Positions 27,810 to 36,831 of a stretch of DNA of 64,000 nt are shown here, piece by piece; position 1 is the first letter of the stretch; every line of letters starts with the position of its first letter. The DNA comes from Dyadobacter sp. NIV53. GTDB taxonomy: Bacteria > Bacteroidota > Bacteroidia > Cytophagales > Spirosomataceae. The position numbers were made by a program, and so were the translations under genes. A model generated the notes under the pieces. It was not told where the DNA came from, made no database searches, and saw nothing but the letters and a program-made list of their open reading frames with translations. The stretch lies in assembly GCF_019711195.1 (NCBI RefSeq), contig NZ_CP081299.1:186001-250000 (forward strand), read 5' to 3'.

Positions 27810-27857
27810 AAACTCCTTATTGATCTTGAGATAAATTAAGATTATTAAGGAGTTTTT
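27810..27857 (+). terminator. intrinsic terminator after folD
   Basis: A long stem (AAACTCCTTA paired with TAAGGAGTTT and extended by about eight further pairs with two mismatches) is followed by a T-run. It lies 25 bp after the corrected folD stop, which supports that stop. Confidence 0.85.
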
Positions 27858-28200
27858 GCTTTTCACTGCTTTGGATAACTTTCAATATCCAGTATGAATA
27901 AACTAAAATTTACTAAAAATTAACCCCTGGATATTGTTTATTTTTTTCAATGATTTTAATCGGATGAAATGATATTTACTCAATTTATTTAGCACCATTT
28001 ATAATTTAGTTATGGTTTTGCTGGAATCTTTCCATTGATTTAATGGAAAAGACTTAATTGGTAATATTCAAATTAGTAGCATTACAAAATGGAAATAAGC
28101 CTTATTCAAAAAGCCAAATCTCTTCCCAAAACCTCACCAAATTCCATTTTTACTAAAAATTTTGTTATTTAGTATGTAACTTTCCCGGAAAGGTTTATTT
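27858..28200. promoter_or_regulatory. 343-bp gene-free region with repeated TTTACTAAAAATT words upstream of the XRE gene
   Basis: No gene is supportable. TTTACTAAAAATT occurs at 27909-27921 and again at 28149-28161; the second is part of an inverted repeat, TACTAAA (28151-28157) with TTTAGTA (28168-28174), 26 bp before the XRE start. A hairpin TTTCCATT/AATGGAAA lies near 28030-28048. These are candidate operators for autoregulation by the downstream HTH protein (inference). Confidence 0.45.
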
Positions 28201-29268
28201 ATGAGCATTGTAAGCAATAATATCAAGTATCTCAGGAGGTTGAATGGCCTTACTCAGGAACAATTTTCCAGAAAAATTGCGATAAAACGATCTTTGCTCG
28301 GGGCTTATGAAGAAGCACGTGCTAATCCGAATCTTACTAATCTGAAAAATATGGCGGCGGCTTTTGGTATCAGTGTAGACCAATTGCTAAAAAATGACCT
28401 TCGGAAATTGCGCGAAACTCCTGATATGTCGTTGCCCATCACTGCTTCCAGGCCAATGACGGTATCACATTCAGGATCGGCATCTACTTCTGCCCGCACA
28501 CCAACTTTTGCCGAACCCCAGCCTTTGTCCAAAATTATGGACAAATACCAGCAGCCAAAGCAGGAAATCCGAACTGTTGCGCGTCAGGTGAATCTTAAAC
28601 CTGTGAACGGTGATACCTATCCGCCGGTGAATGTATCCAGAAATTCACCAGTAACAACCAATCAGCCAGTCAATCAATATAAACCTGAAAATAAAATTGC
28701 AGGACAGCAAAGTTCGCCACAATTACCTATTTTCAATAATCAATATCCACCAGTCAGTCAGGTAGTTCAGGAACAAAAAATTAATAGTCAAGCCAATTAT
28801 CCTACCGTTCAATGGGTAGCGAAAAGTCAATCGAAAGAATACATCGCAAATTGCCAGAACCCGGTGTTCCTCACTCAGCTTCCCTCATTTCAATTACCAA
28901 ATTTACCTACAGGTTATTACCGGGCATTTGAAAGTGGCGCTGATTTTATTTATCCGGGCTCCTTGCTTATCGGGACATTCATAAGAAACTGGTATGAAAT
29001 ACAGAATGATACGCAATATGTGTTTGTCCTGCATAACCAGGGAATTGTATATCGTAAAGCTTTCAATCAGGTTAAAGAAAGAGGTGTACTCATATTGGTT
29101 TCTGATATCGCAACCATACCTGATACAGAAATTGCTCTACAGGAAGTTATGGAAGTCTGGGAGATAAAAGCTTTTATCAGCCTTCAATTGCCTGCACCCC
29201 AACCATCAATAGAAAGAATAGGTCATCTGGTTGATGAAATGTATAAAGAGCTGAAACAAAGGAAATAA
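28201..29268 (+). CDS. XRE-family transcriptional regulator with S24-like C-terminal domain
   Basis: A 355-aa protein. Residues 1-65 form an HTH_3 domain (NIKYLRRLNGLTQEQFSRKIAIKRS, LKNMAAAFGISVDQLL). Residues 70-230 are a low-complexity linker rich in Pro, Gln, Ser and Asn. The C-terminus (about 235-335: PTGYYRAFESGADFIYPGSLLI, QYVFVLHNQGIVYRKAF, WEIKAFIS) resembles the LexA/CI peptidase S24 fold, but I cannot identify the Ser-Lys dyad, so self-cleavage is doubtful. Repeated palindromic words upstream suggest autoregulation. Confidence 0.8.
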   Translation: MSIVSNNIKYLRRLNGLTQEQFSRKIAIKRSLLGAYEEARANPNLTNLKNMAAAFGISVDQLLKNDLRKLRETPDMSLPITASRPMTVSHSGSASTSARTPTFAEPQPLSKIMDKYQQPKQEIRTVARQVNLKPVNGDTYPPVNVSRNSPVTTNQPVNQYKPENKIAGQQSSPQLPIFNNQYPPVSQVVQEQKINSQANYPTVQWVAKSQSKEYIANCQNPVFLTQLPSFQLPNLPTGYYRAFESGADFIYPGSLLIGTFIRNWYEIQNDTQYVFVLHNQGIVYRKAFNQVKERGVLILVSDIATIPDTEIALQEVMEVWEIKAFISLQLPAPQPSIERIGHLVDEMYKELKQRK

Positions 29269-29349
29269 ACAGTGTCAGGAGTTCAAAGTTTACAGATACA
29301 GGATCTGCTTCAAAGTAAACATGCATCTTGTTGATAGCAACTAAAAATC

Positions 29350-29382
29350 GATAGTGTCAAGCTGAATAAACTTAACACTATC
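29350..29382. terminator. hairpin between convergent genes
   Basis: GATAGTGTCAAG at 29350-29361 pairs with CTTAACACTATC at 29371-29382 with one mismatch, loop nine bases. It lies between the ends of the XRE gene and the minus-strand 94-aa gene. No strong T-run, so efficiency as a terminator is uncertain. Confidence 0.5.
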
Positions 29383-29389
29383 ACTGATA

Positions 29390-29674
29390 TTATCGCAGTG
29401 TCAACGAAGTAAATAAGGATTCTATTTTGGCTAGTTCCTTGCTTTTGGCGGTTGGTTCCACTACTGCAACACCCATTTGATACCATAGATCGCCTCCTGC
29501 TGAAATATAGTTACCGCTTTTGACCGGTCTGGCTTCGGAAGCATTGTCTTCAATAAATTCTGCTTTGTAAACCGTATCCATCACCTTTTGAAGCTGTGCC
29601 CAATCCAGTTTTTTGGTTTCTCCATTATTAACCAATATAAATGTTTTATTGGCAAATGAAGCTTTTAGTTCCAA
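29390..29674 (-). CDS. hypothetical protein, 94 aa
   Basis: A small soluble acidic/mixed protein (KASFANKTFILVNNGETKKLDW at the N-terminus, GGDLWYQMGVAVVEP near residue 60). No family recognised. The start is a TTG at 29672-29674 overlapping the preceding gene's stop by 10 bp, which supports translational coupling and a real gene. It is the third gene downstream of menE on the same strand, but its content gives no link to menaquinone synthesis. Confidence 0.6.
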   Translation of the reverse strand: MELKASFANKTFILVNNGETKKLDWAQLQKVMDTVYKAEFIEDNASEARPVKSGNYISAGGDLWYQMGVAVVEPTAKSKELAKIESLFTSLTLR

Positions 29675-30162
29675 TAAGTTTTTTTATCAGAGTCAATTTG
29701 TAAGTAACTCATTTCAAATGGTTTCTCACGTCCGCCTGACTCAAATATAGCCTGCATAAATTCCTGAAGAAAATAAGACCAGCGTTCTTTGTCAACCGGA
29801 TAAACTGTTACTTCTTTATCGTTTTCTTCTATTTCAATCTCAATAAAATCTTCAAATTCCTTTTCCTCTCTTTGTCTGATTATTTTAGAAGAAGACAGAA
29901 TATTCTGAAATTCTTTGATCCAAACCGCAGGTACCGATCCCCTGTATTTGTAATCATCATCCATTGAAAAACCTTCGTCCAGAATTTCATCCTCATCCAT
30001 ATCTTCGCGATCGGTATAAGAAATTGAAAAATCTACTTCCAATTCGACATTGGAAATAAGGTCTAATTTAAGTGTGTAAAAATGGGAAAACGGTGCAGGA
30101 ACCACCGGCGCCGACTGGTACCTAATAATGTATTGACCAGGAATTTTAAGATTTTTATCCAT
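29665..30162 (-). CDS. hypothetical protein with an acidic middle segment
   Basis: A protein of about 165 aa from ATG 30160-30162 (MDKNLKIPGQYIIRY). The frame is open eight codons further upstream, inside menE. No signal peptide or TM helix. The middle (about 55-80) is strongly acidic (DREDMDEDEILDEGFSMDDDY), and the C-terminal half alternates charged and hydrophobic residues. No family recognised. It overlaps menE by 8 bp upstream and the 94-aa gene by 10 bp downstream, so the three form one translation-coupled unit. Confidence 0.65.
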   Translation of the reverse strand: MDKNLKIPGQYIIRYQSAPVVPAPFSHFYTLKLDLISNVELEVDFSISYTDREDMDEDEILDEGFSMDDDYKYRGSVPAVWIKEFQNILSSSKIIRQREEKEFEDFIEIEIEENDKEVTVYPVDKERWSYFLQEFMQAIFESGGREKPFEMSYLQIDSDKKTYWN

Positions 30163-31255
30163 TGATAGTTTTAAAAAGCATTTCAACAGTACGGCGCTTG
30201 TCGATTTTGTCCGTCTCTGTTTTTACAAACTGATTTGCAAAGTAAACATGTTTTGGTATTTCATACGCTGAAACTTGCTTTCTTATTTCTTCAATTATTA
30301 ATGTTGCCGGCAAATCGTGATCGTTTTTTTCTATCACAAGAATTAATTTCTGACCTAACTTTTCATCTTGCTCATACCAGGTAAAATAGGAGGCGGTATA
30401 TTCAAGATCATAAAAAACCGAAGCAACTAATTCATCCACCCGATCCAGGATTATCTTCACACCACCGGAATTGATCACGTTATCAATCCGGCCAAGCCAT
30501 GTAAAAGCACCGTCCGAAATGATTTTGATAAGATCATTAGTCTGGATTATTTCACCGTTTGTCATCGGACCGGAAACATACAAACAACCTCTTTCATCGT
30601 TTCCAATATTAACTCCGCGCAAAACGGTGTAATTCTCCTCAATACCAGGACAATTTAATTTTCGAAGTGCAATGTGTGAGACCGTTTCGGTCATACCGTA
30701 ACTTTGGTAAACCTGAACATTCAGATCAGCTATTTTTCTCAACAAAGAAACACTGACAGGAGCTCCGCCTAAAAGTATTTTACCTAAGTTATTCACTTTG
30801 CTCTTCGTTTCTTCATTTTCCATACAAGAAATGAACTGCATCGGAACCATGGCAACAAAATCGAATTGATAATCATTTTTTAAACTGAGCAATGGATTGG
30901 AAGCTGGTTCTATAATGGTCAGTTCCCAGCCAAGCTCCATTCCACGTACCAACATCATCAATCCGGCAACAAACGACACGTTTAAACAAACCAAAGCCCT
31001 TGTTCCTTTTCCAAGATTTAGTGCTTCACCTGTCATTAGGGCGCTGCTTCTCAGCTGACTTCTGGTAACTGTGATCGTTTTAGGTGCGCCAGTTGAGCCG
31101 GATGTTTGCAAATCAAAATCTTCTTTATCACTCATCCAAATCTGCATGAAATCGTATGCCTTTTGAAAATACAGATTTTCAGGACGTGATTGCATTTTTA
31201 TTGTTTCAGGATTAGTTTTCCATGTTAATTCCAAAGTAAATTCTTTTATGCTCAT
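30155..31255 (-). CDS. menE: AMP-binding enzyme, probable O-succinylbenzoate-CoA ligase
   Basis: A 366-aa ANL-superfamily adenylating enzyme. The ATP/AMP-binding P-loop-like motif is SGSTGAPKTITVTRSQL, A5 is YQSYGMTETVSHIAL, A7/A8 is WLGRIDNVINSGGVKI, and the flexible C-terminal domain follows. It is short for the superfamily (usually about 450-550 aa), as is normal for Bacteroidota MenE. MenE activates o-succinylbenzoate with CoA for menaquinone. The divergent neighbour across 181 bp is menB, which uses the next intermediate, strongly supporting the assignment. Confidence 0.88.
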   Translation of the reverse strand: MSIKEFTLELTWKTNPETIKMQSRPENLYFQKAYDFMQIWMSDKEDFDLQTSGSTGAPKTITVTRSQLRSSALMTGEALNLGKGTRALVCLNVSFVAGLMMLVRGMELGWELTIIEPASNPLLSLKNDYQFDFVAMVPMQFISCMENEETKSKVNNLGKILLGGAPVSVSLLRKIADLNVQVYQSYGMTETVSHIALRKLNCPGIEENYTVLRGVNIGNDERGCLYVSGPMTNGEIIQTNDLIKIISDGAFTWLGRIDNVINSGGVKIILDRVDELVASVFYDLEYTASYFTWYEQDEKLGQKLILVIEKNDHDLPATLIIEEIRKQVSAYEIPKHVYFANQFVKTETDKIDKRRTVEMLFKTING

Positions 31256-31436
31256 TAGTTGTTATTCGTCTCTAAAATGTCAATGAAAACAAAACATATT
31301 CGAAAGTTATTCAATCATTTTTGAAGGAAACCCAAACTATCTGTAATTTCGGGGATTGAAACCCAATGTGAATGGTTCAATACGGTCTTTCTTATGATAC
31401 ATTCACTCATTAATAAAATCACATTCATTGCTCCAT

Positions 31437-32261
31437 ATGTCTAATTCAGCTCAATGGGAAACCATTAAGGAATACGAAGAAATACTTTTTTCACTTCACG
31501 AAGGAATCGGAAAAATAAGCATTAATCGTCCACACAAACACAACGCATTTACACCAAAAACTGTTACTGAAATGATTGACGCGATGCATATTTGTCGCGA
31601 AGACCCCCGTATTGAGGTGATTATTTTAACAGGAGAAGGTGGAAAAGCATTCTGTTCAGGGGGCGACCAATCTGTTCGGGGTGATGGTGGTTATATAGGT
31701 GCAGATCATGTTCCGCGCCTAAATGTGCTGGATTTACAACGCATGATCCGTTCGATACCGAAAGCCGTAATTGCGATGGTTGCAGGCTGGGCCATTGGGG
31801 GCGGACACGTTTTACATGTTATATGTGATTTGTCGATCGCAGCAGAGAATGCACGTTTTGGACAAACCGGGCCCAAAGTAGGTAGTTTCGATGGTGGTTT
31901 TGGTGCATCTTACCTGGCAAGAGTGGTCGGCCAGAAAAAAGCGCGTGAAATATGGTTTCTTTGCGATCAGTATGATGCACAGGAAGCATTACAAATGGGA
32001 TTGGTTAATAAGGTTGTTCCTTTGGAAGATCTTGAAACAACCACAATTGAATGGTGTAAAAAAATCCAGCAAAAAAGTCCGTTATCTATCCGGATGCTAA
32101 AAAGTTCATTCAATGCAGAACTCGATGGACAAGCAGGAATTCAGGAACTTGCCGGAAACGCAACACTTTTATATTATCTGAGTGAAGAGGCAAAAGAGGG
32201 CAAAAATGCTTTCATTGAAAAGCGTGAACCTGATTTCAGCAAATTCACAAAGTTCCCGTGA
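31437..32261 (+). CDS. menB: 1,4-dihydroxy-2-naphthoyl-CoA synthase
   Basis: A 274-aa crotonase-family enzyme that closes the second aromatic ring in menaquinone synthesis. ATG 31437 (MSNSAQWETIKEY) is preferred to an in-frame TTG at 31428. Signatures are SINRPHKHNAFTP, the oxyanion-hole segment AFCSGGDQSVRGDGGY, VAGWAIGGGHVLH, and GQTGPKVGSFDGGFGASYLARVVG, all typical of MenB rather than enoyl-CoA hydratase. Length is standard. Divergent from menE. Confidence 0.95.
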   Translation: MSNSAQWETIKEYEEILFSLHEGIGKISINRPHKHNAFTPKTVTEMIDAMHICREDPRIEVIILTGEGGKAFCSGGDQSVRGDGGYIGADHVPRLNVLDLQRMIRSIPKAVIAMVAGWAIGGGHVLHVICDLSIAAENARFGQTGPKVGSFDGGFGASYLARVVGQKKAREIWFLCDQYDAQEALQMGLVNKVVPLEDLETTTIEWCKKIQQKSPLSIRMLKSSFNAELDGQAGIQELAGNATLLYYLSEEAKEGKNAFIEKREPDFSKFTKFP

Positions 32262-32410
32262 AAGGGAGTTAAGAGTTAAAAGTTAATGAGCCGCCGCCGC
32301 TTGGTTTAAAGTGCCATTCAATTTGAGTGAACAGAACAATTGACCATGGAGGTGCGCTTTAAACTCATAAACTCCAAGCTCATAAACTTTATACAATTAA
32401 ACTCCAAAAA

Positions 32411-32818
32411 ATGAACTACTGGCTTATAAAATCTGAACCTGATACCTATTCCTGGGATGATTTCGTGAAGGAAGGACAATCTATGTGGGATGGTGTTCGT
32501 AATCATACTGCCCGTTTAAATATGATGGCTATGAAAAAAGATGATTTCGCACTTTTCTATCATAGCAATGAGGGCAAAGAAATTGTTGGCCTTGCAAAGG
32601 TTACGAAAGAACATTATCCCGATCCGACAGCAGAGGATCCAAGGTGGGTCGTAGTTAACTTTGAACCGGTAGAAAAATTCCCAAGACCTGTCACACTTGC
32701 AACCATTAAAGCAGATGAAAGATTTCAGGATATGGCGCTTGTCCGTTTATCAAGATTATCTGTTGGACCCGTTAAACCGGAAGAATTCGATTTCATTCTT
32801 GCAATGGCACATGACTAA
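32411..32818 (+). CDS. EVE-domain protein
   Basis: A 135-aa single-domain EVE (PUA-like) protein, with MNYWLIKSEPDTYSWDDF, WDGVRNHTARLNMMAMKKDDFALFYHSN and the PxxV-type ending VRLSRLSVGPVKPEEFDFIL. EVE domains bind modified bases in DNA or RNA; the bacterial stand-alone members are homologues of human THYN1, of uncertain function. The start of the next gene lies inside its last codons (8-bp overlap). The 149 bp before it contain short direct repeats (CTCATAAACT twice) and no gene. Confidence 0.88.
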   Translation: MNYWLIKSEPDTYSWDDFVKEGQSMWDGVRNHTARLNMMAMKKDDFALFYHSNEGKEIVGLAKVTKEHYPDPTAEDPRWVVVNFEPVEKFPRPVTLATIKADERFQDMALVRLSRLSVGPVKPEEFDFILAMAHD

Positions 32819-34387
32819 AACTCATTTATTCCGGCTAACAGCTTTGTTATTGATTGTGTTTTTCATGCATGTATCAGTAACATCAGCCCAGGTAGTAAAA
32901 AGGATAGAGCTGCCACTGGTTGGCAATAATTCTCCATATCAGGCAATGCCCCTGGGTGAAAAAGGGGTTTTGTTGATTTCAAAACCAGAGAAAGGTACTT
33001 TTAATGTTCAAAAGTTTGATACAGAACTCAATAGGGTCTGGTCAATTGATGGCACAGTTGAAAATAACCTTGACTATATAGCTTCCTCTTATGATGGACA
33101 ATCGGTTTTTTTGTTATTCAGCAAGTACCGAAGTTCGTTATATCAAATCGTGAAAGTGAACGTTGGGCCCGGATTCGTTGAAACTTTCACGATCAACACG
33201 CTGGATCGCTTTGAGATCACTGATTTTAAGACACTGGGATATTCGGCATTTATGGCGGGTATGGTTCGCAATGAGCCGGTTTTACTTCATACGGTTCTTA
33301 CTACTTCCCAAACCCGCGTTTTACCCTCAGCGATTAAGGGTTCCAATGCAATACAAACCCTTGAAGTTGACACCCTTAACCATCTTGTCAACGTTTGTTT
33401 TGCGGTAAAAAAGGAAGGCAGACTAAAATTGTGGCACGTTCTTATGAAGAAACAGGAGAACTTTACACGCAGGTTTCGGTAGATCCGGAAGACGATTATT
33501 CGTTGCTTAGCGGTCGTTTACAAGTTTTGAACGATTCTGTGCGTATGGTAATTGGCACATATGGTTACCGAAATATGCAAAGCTCCAGCAATGCAGCATC
33601 TCAGGGTTTATACATCAGCAAAATTGTAAATAACGATTTGATTTTTACACGTTACCACAGCTTCACGGATTTCAAGAATTTCTTCAATTTTATGGACGAT
33701 CGTCAACAGGAAAAAATGGAGAAAAGGATTCGGAAAAAGAAAGAAAGCGGTGATGACCTGAAATTAAATTACCGTTTGCTGGTACATGACATAGTGCCTA
33801 AAGGAAACAATTTCCTGATGGTTGCGGAGGTTTTTTATCCTGAATACCGTTATCAAAGCCCGAATATGATGGGAGGCCTGGGATATGGCGGGATGATGGG
33901 TTATCCATTTGGAATGGGTTTGTACAATCCCTACTTATGGAATCCTATGTACGGAGGACGTGGTATCAATCAACAAATATTTGATGGATTTACTTATACC
34001 CATGCAATTGTTGCTGATGTTGATCAGAATGGAAAACTTTTATGGGACAACAGTATCAGCTTCGACCATGTTAAAAGTATGGATCTTCGCGAAAAAATAA
34101 AGGTTCAGTCAGCAAGAAACGGTAATACACAGCTGGTTTACAGCCATGATGGTTCGGTCAGAAGTAAAGTGATCAAAGACAGCCAGGTGATTGACGACAA
34201 TAAAGTAATTCCAAATTCGACAAATATTGAAGGCGACAAGGTGCGTAAAACGAGTACAGATGATATAGATTACTGGTACGATAAATTTTACCTTGCCTGG
34301 GGCGAGCAGCGAATCGTAAATGCTGCGGGTGACGCACAGACCAGAGGACGCCGTAATGTCTTTTACCTCAATAAAATATCTTTTTGA
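32811..34387 (+). CDS. secreted protein of unknown function, frameshifted
   Basis: About 525 aa once two frames are joined. ATG 32811 (MTKTHLFRLTALLLIVFF) gives a clean signal peptide ending near VTSAQ; the first frame's longer upstream extension only overlaps the EVE gene. At 33407-33412 a run of six A should be seven: then AVKKGRQTKIVARSYEETGEL reads through. The C-terminal part is Gly/Met/Tyr-rich around 33865-33960 (MMGGLGYGGMMGYPFGMG), followed by a conserved-looking region to NVFYLNKISF. No family recognised; a periplasmic or outer-membrane-associated role is inferred from the signal. Confidence 0.7.
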
Positions 34388-34524
34388 GCCGTTTGCTTTT
34401 AGCCCTCCTTTGAATTTCATATTTTTTGTGTGGTATGCGATATTAGTTAGTGTCTCTTTCCGCTAATTAATTTTTTCATTATCCGCCATTTATAATAAAC
34501 ATTTTTTAATTCACAATTACCCGG

Positions 34525-35412
34525 ATGCTACTACTTTCACCAGACCAACATACTGATTATCAATTAATAGATTCCGGTGGATTCGAAAAGCTGGAGCGCT
34601 TTGGTCCTTATATACTTTCCCGTCCTGAACCGCAGGCAATTTGGGATAAATCCTTATCAGTACAGGAATGGGAAAAACGTGCCAATGCTACTTTTAAACG
34701 TGATAAAAATTCTCAAGAGAAGGGACAATGGGTTTCGAAAGCTGATATGCCCGACAAATGGGTATTTCAATACCGGACCAACACGCTTCATTTAAGAGCG
34801 AAACTTGCCTTGTCATCATTTAAACATGTAGGTGTTTTCCCAGAACAGGCGACGAATTGGGATTACATTTCAAAAAAATTAAAACAAATTCCGGAAGATA
34901 AGCCTAACGTACTTAACCTGTTCGCCTATACAGGGATTGCATCTCTGGCAGCAAAATCTGCCGGAGCAGATATTACGCATGTGGATTCTGTGAAACAAGT
35001 GATTAACTGGTCTCGTGAAAATATGGAGCTAAGCGGCCTTGATAACATTCGCTGGGTGGTTGAAGATGCGCTTAAATTCGTTCAGAGAGAAGTAAGAAGA
35101 GGAAATCAGTACAACGGAATAATTCTTGATCCTCCTGCATATGGCCGGGGGCCAGATGGTGAAAAATGGCTTTTGGAAGAAAACCTGAATGAAATTTTAA
35201 GGTTGTGCGCTTTGTTATTGAAGAAGAAGAATTTCTTTTTTATCATCAATTTATACTCATTAGGTTTCTCTGCACTTATTGTCGAAAATCTGGTCAAAGC
35301 ACATTTTGGTGATCAGATCCATCACGAATTTGGAGAACTTTTCATTCCCGATTCTTTTGGAAAAAAGCTGCCACTTGGAGTATTTTCCCGATTTTCGGAT
35401 CAGAGTGTCTAA
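34525..35412 (+). CDS. class I SAM-dependent (rRNA-type) methyltransferase
   Basis: A 295-aa methyltransferase. An N-terminal small domain precedes the Rossmann core with motif I VLNLFAYTGIASLAAKSAGA, acidic HVDSV, and the catalytic-type motif IILDPPAYGRGPDGEKW. This arrangement matches the COG1092 (RlmI/RlmK-like) group of 23S rRNA methyltransferases, but it lacks an obvious PUA domain at the N-terminus. The exact target base is not predictable. Confidence 0.85.
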   Translation: MLLLSPDQHTDYQLIDSGGFEKLERFGPYILSRPEPQAIWDKSLSVQEWEKRANATFKRDKNSQEKGQWVSKADMPDKWVFQYRTNTLHLRAKLALSSFKHVGVFPEQATNWDYISKKLKQIPEDKPNVLNLFAYTGIASLAAKSAGADITHVDSVKQVINWSRENMELSGLDNIRWVVEDALKFVQREVRRGNQYNGIILDPPAYGRGPDGEKWLLEENLNEILRLCALLLKKKNFFFIINLYSLGFSALIVENLVKAHFGDQIHHEFGELFIPDSFGKKLPLGVFSRFSDQSV

Positions 35413-35485
35413 ATTATTAATAGATTGTTCAATTTTGTAATATGATTGAAACAGTGCATAAAATAAAACCGGATCAGCAACTTAC

Positions 35486-36682
35486 ATGAAGGTGAACCGA
35501 ATTTTATACCCGATATTTTATTCCCTCATCATTTTGGCCACGACTTGTATTTTACAGTCCTGCCAGAGTGATGCCAGAAATAATACGCGTATTCCTCCCG
35601 TAATAAAGAATACAAAAGCAAAATTGGAAAAAGACGCTTTATTATCTCTCACCGAGCTGATTAACCGCAACATTGACCAGAACTCTAATTATTTCAAAAG
35701 AGCGAGGATCTATTTTGACAAGGAGCAATTTAAGCAGGCATTGGCTGATATTAACGAAGCGATTGAAGAACAGGAAAATGTTGGGGAATATTTTTTATTG
35801 AGAGGTAAGATTAACAGGGAGATTGGCGAAATGGATCTGGCATTGGAAGATGCCGAACGTGCCGAAGCTTTGCAGCAGAACAGCCCTGAACTGTATGTGT
35901 TGCTGGCCGATATTTTACAGGTAAAAGGAAAATTCAGGGAGGCCGGTAAATATCTGAACCAGGCAATGCAAATGGCTCCTTACGATGGATCTGCTTATTA
36001 TGTTAAAGGAATGCTGGAAGCCCGCCAGGGTGATTCTCTTTCTAGTCTGACCAGTTTAAGCTATGCGATGAATGTAAATCCTCGTTTGCTTCGTGCCTAT
36101 CTGCAGAGTACAATTATTAATAGGAAACTACTGAATTATGATCAGGCACTGGTTATTAATGATATGGCTATAAAAAGGTTCCCGAATATGCCGGAGCTTT
36201 ATTTTGAAAAAGGCGAGCTATATAATGTCCTGGCCAAGCCTGATACTGCTATTATTTATTATCAAAAAGCGGTTTCTCTTAATCCTAAATATACGGAGGC
36301 TCTATACCAGATGGCAACCTATGAAATTAAGCAAAGATATTATTACAAAGCACTTGTATCGTTGCAGCAATTGCAGAAGGTAAAACCTGACTATCCGCTT
36401 ATCAATAATATGATAGGGCTTTGCTATGAAAAAACGGGTGACTATCCAAGGGCACGTGAATATTATACCGTAGCGCTGAACATGAATGATGCCGACAGGG
36501 ATGCACATAACGGATTGTGGAGGATCAGAGTTCGGGAAACCAACCCTTCTTATTATTCCGGTGAATCCGATGAGCGGCAATACAAGTTACTGGACACCGC
36601 ACGTGTAAAAATCGACCTGATACAACCGCGAAAAAGTATAAATATGCAGGTTGATTCGTCACGAAAAGCGAAAATTCAATAG
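35486..36682 (+). CDS. tetratricopeptide-repeat lipoprotein
   Basis: A 398-aa protein with signal peptide and a lipobox-like ILQSC at about residues 22-26, so probably lipid-anchored after cleavage by LspA. From about residue 55 to 355 it is built of TPR helices, e.g. EYFLLRGKINREIGEMDLALEDAERA and PDYPLINNMIGLCYEKTGDYPRAREYY. The C-terminal tail (about 365-398) is not TPR. TPR lipoproteins act as scaffolds in the periplasm or outer membrane; no partner is suggested by neighbours. Confidence 0.85.
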   Translation: MKVNRILYPIFYSLIILATTCILQSCQSDARNNTRIPPVIKNTKAKLEKDALLSLTELINRNIDQNSNYFKRARIYFDKEQFKQALADINEAIEEQENVGEYFLLRGKINREIGEMDLALEDAERAEALQQNSPELYVLLADILQVKGKFREAGKYLNQAMQMAPYDGSAYYVKGMLEARQGDSLSSLTSLSYAMNVNPRLLRAYLQSTIINRKLLNYDQALVINDMAIKRFPNMPELYFEKGELYNVLAKPDTAIIYYQKAVSLNPKYTEALYQMATYEIKQRYYYKALVSLQQLQKVKPDYPLINNMIGLCYEKTGDYPRAREYYTVALNMNDADRDAHNGLWRIRVRETNPSYYSGESDERQYKLLDTARVKIDLIQPRKSINMQVDSSRKAKIQ

Positions 36683-36738
36683 ATTTGCAACTTTACAGGT
36701 TCTAATTTAACCTAAAATTTGTCGACGGATAAATAAAA

Positions 36739-36781
36739 CTGTTATTTACCTGGCCAATTTAAGGTCCATCAGAAATAACAG
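36739..36781 (+). promoter_or_regulatory. leader hairpin upstream of thrS
   Basis: Perfect 9-bp arms CTGTTATTT (36739-36747) and AAATAACAG (36773-36781) enclose 25 bases, 50 bp before the thrS ATG. No T-run follows and no T-box features are seen. A structured 5' leader or protein-binding element is possible. Confidence 0.4.
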
Positions 36782-36831
36782 ACTAAATTACTGTTAACGA
36801 ATAATCTATAACGATCATAGTACAACTTTGA

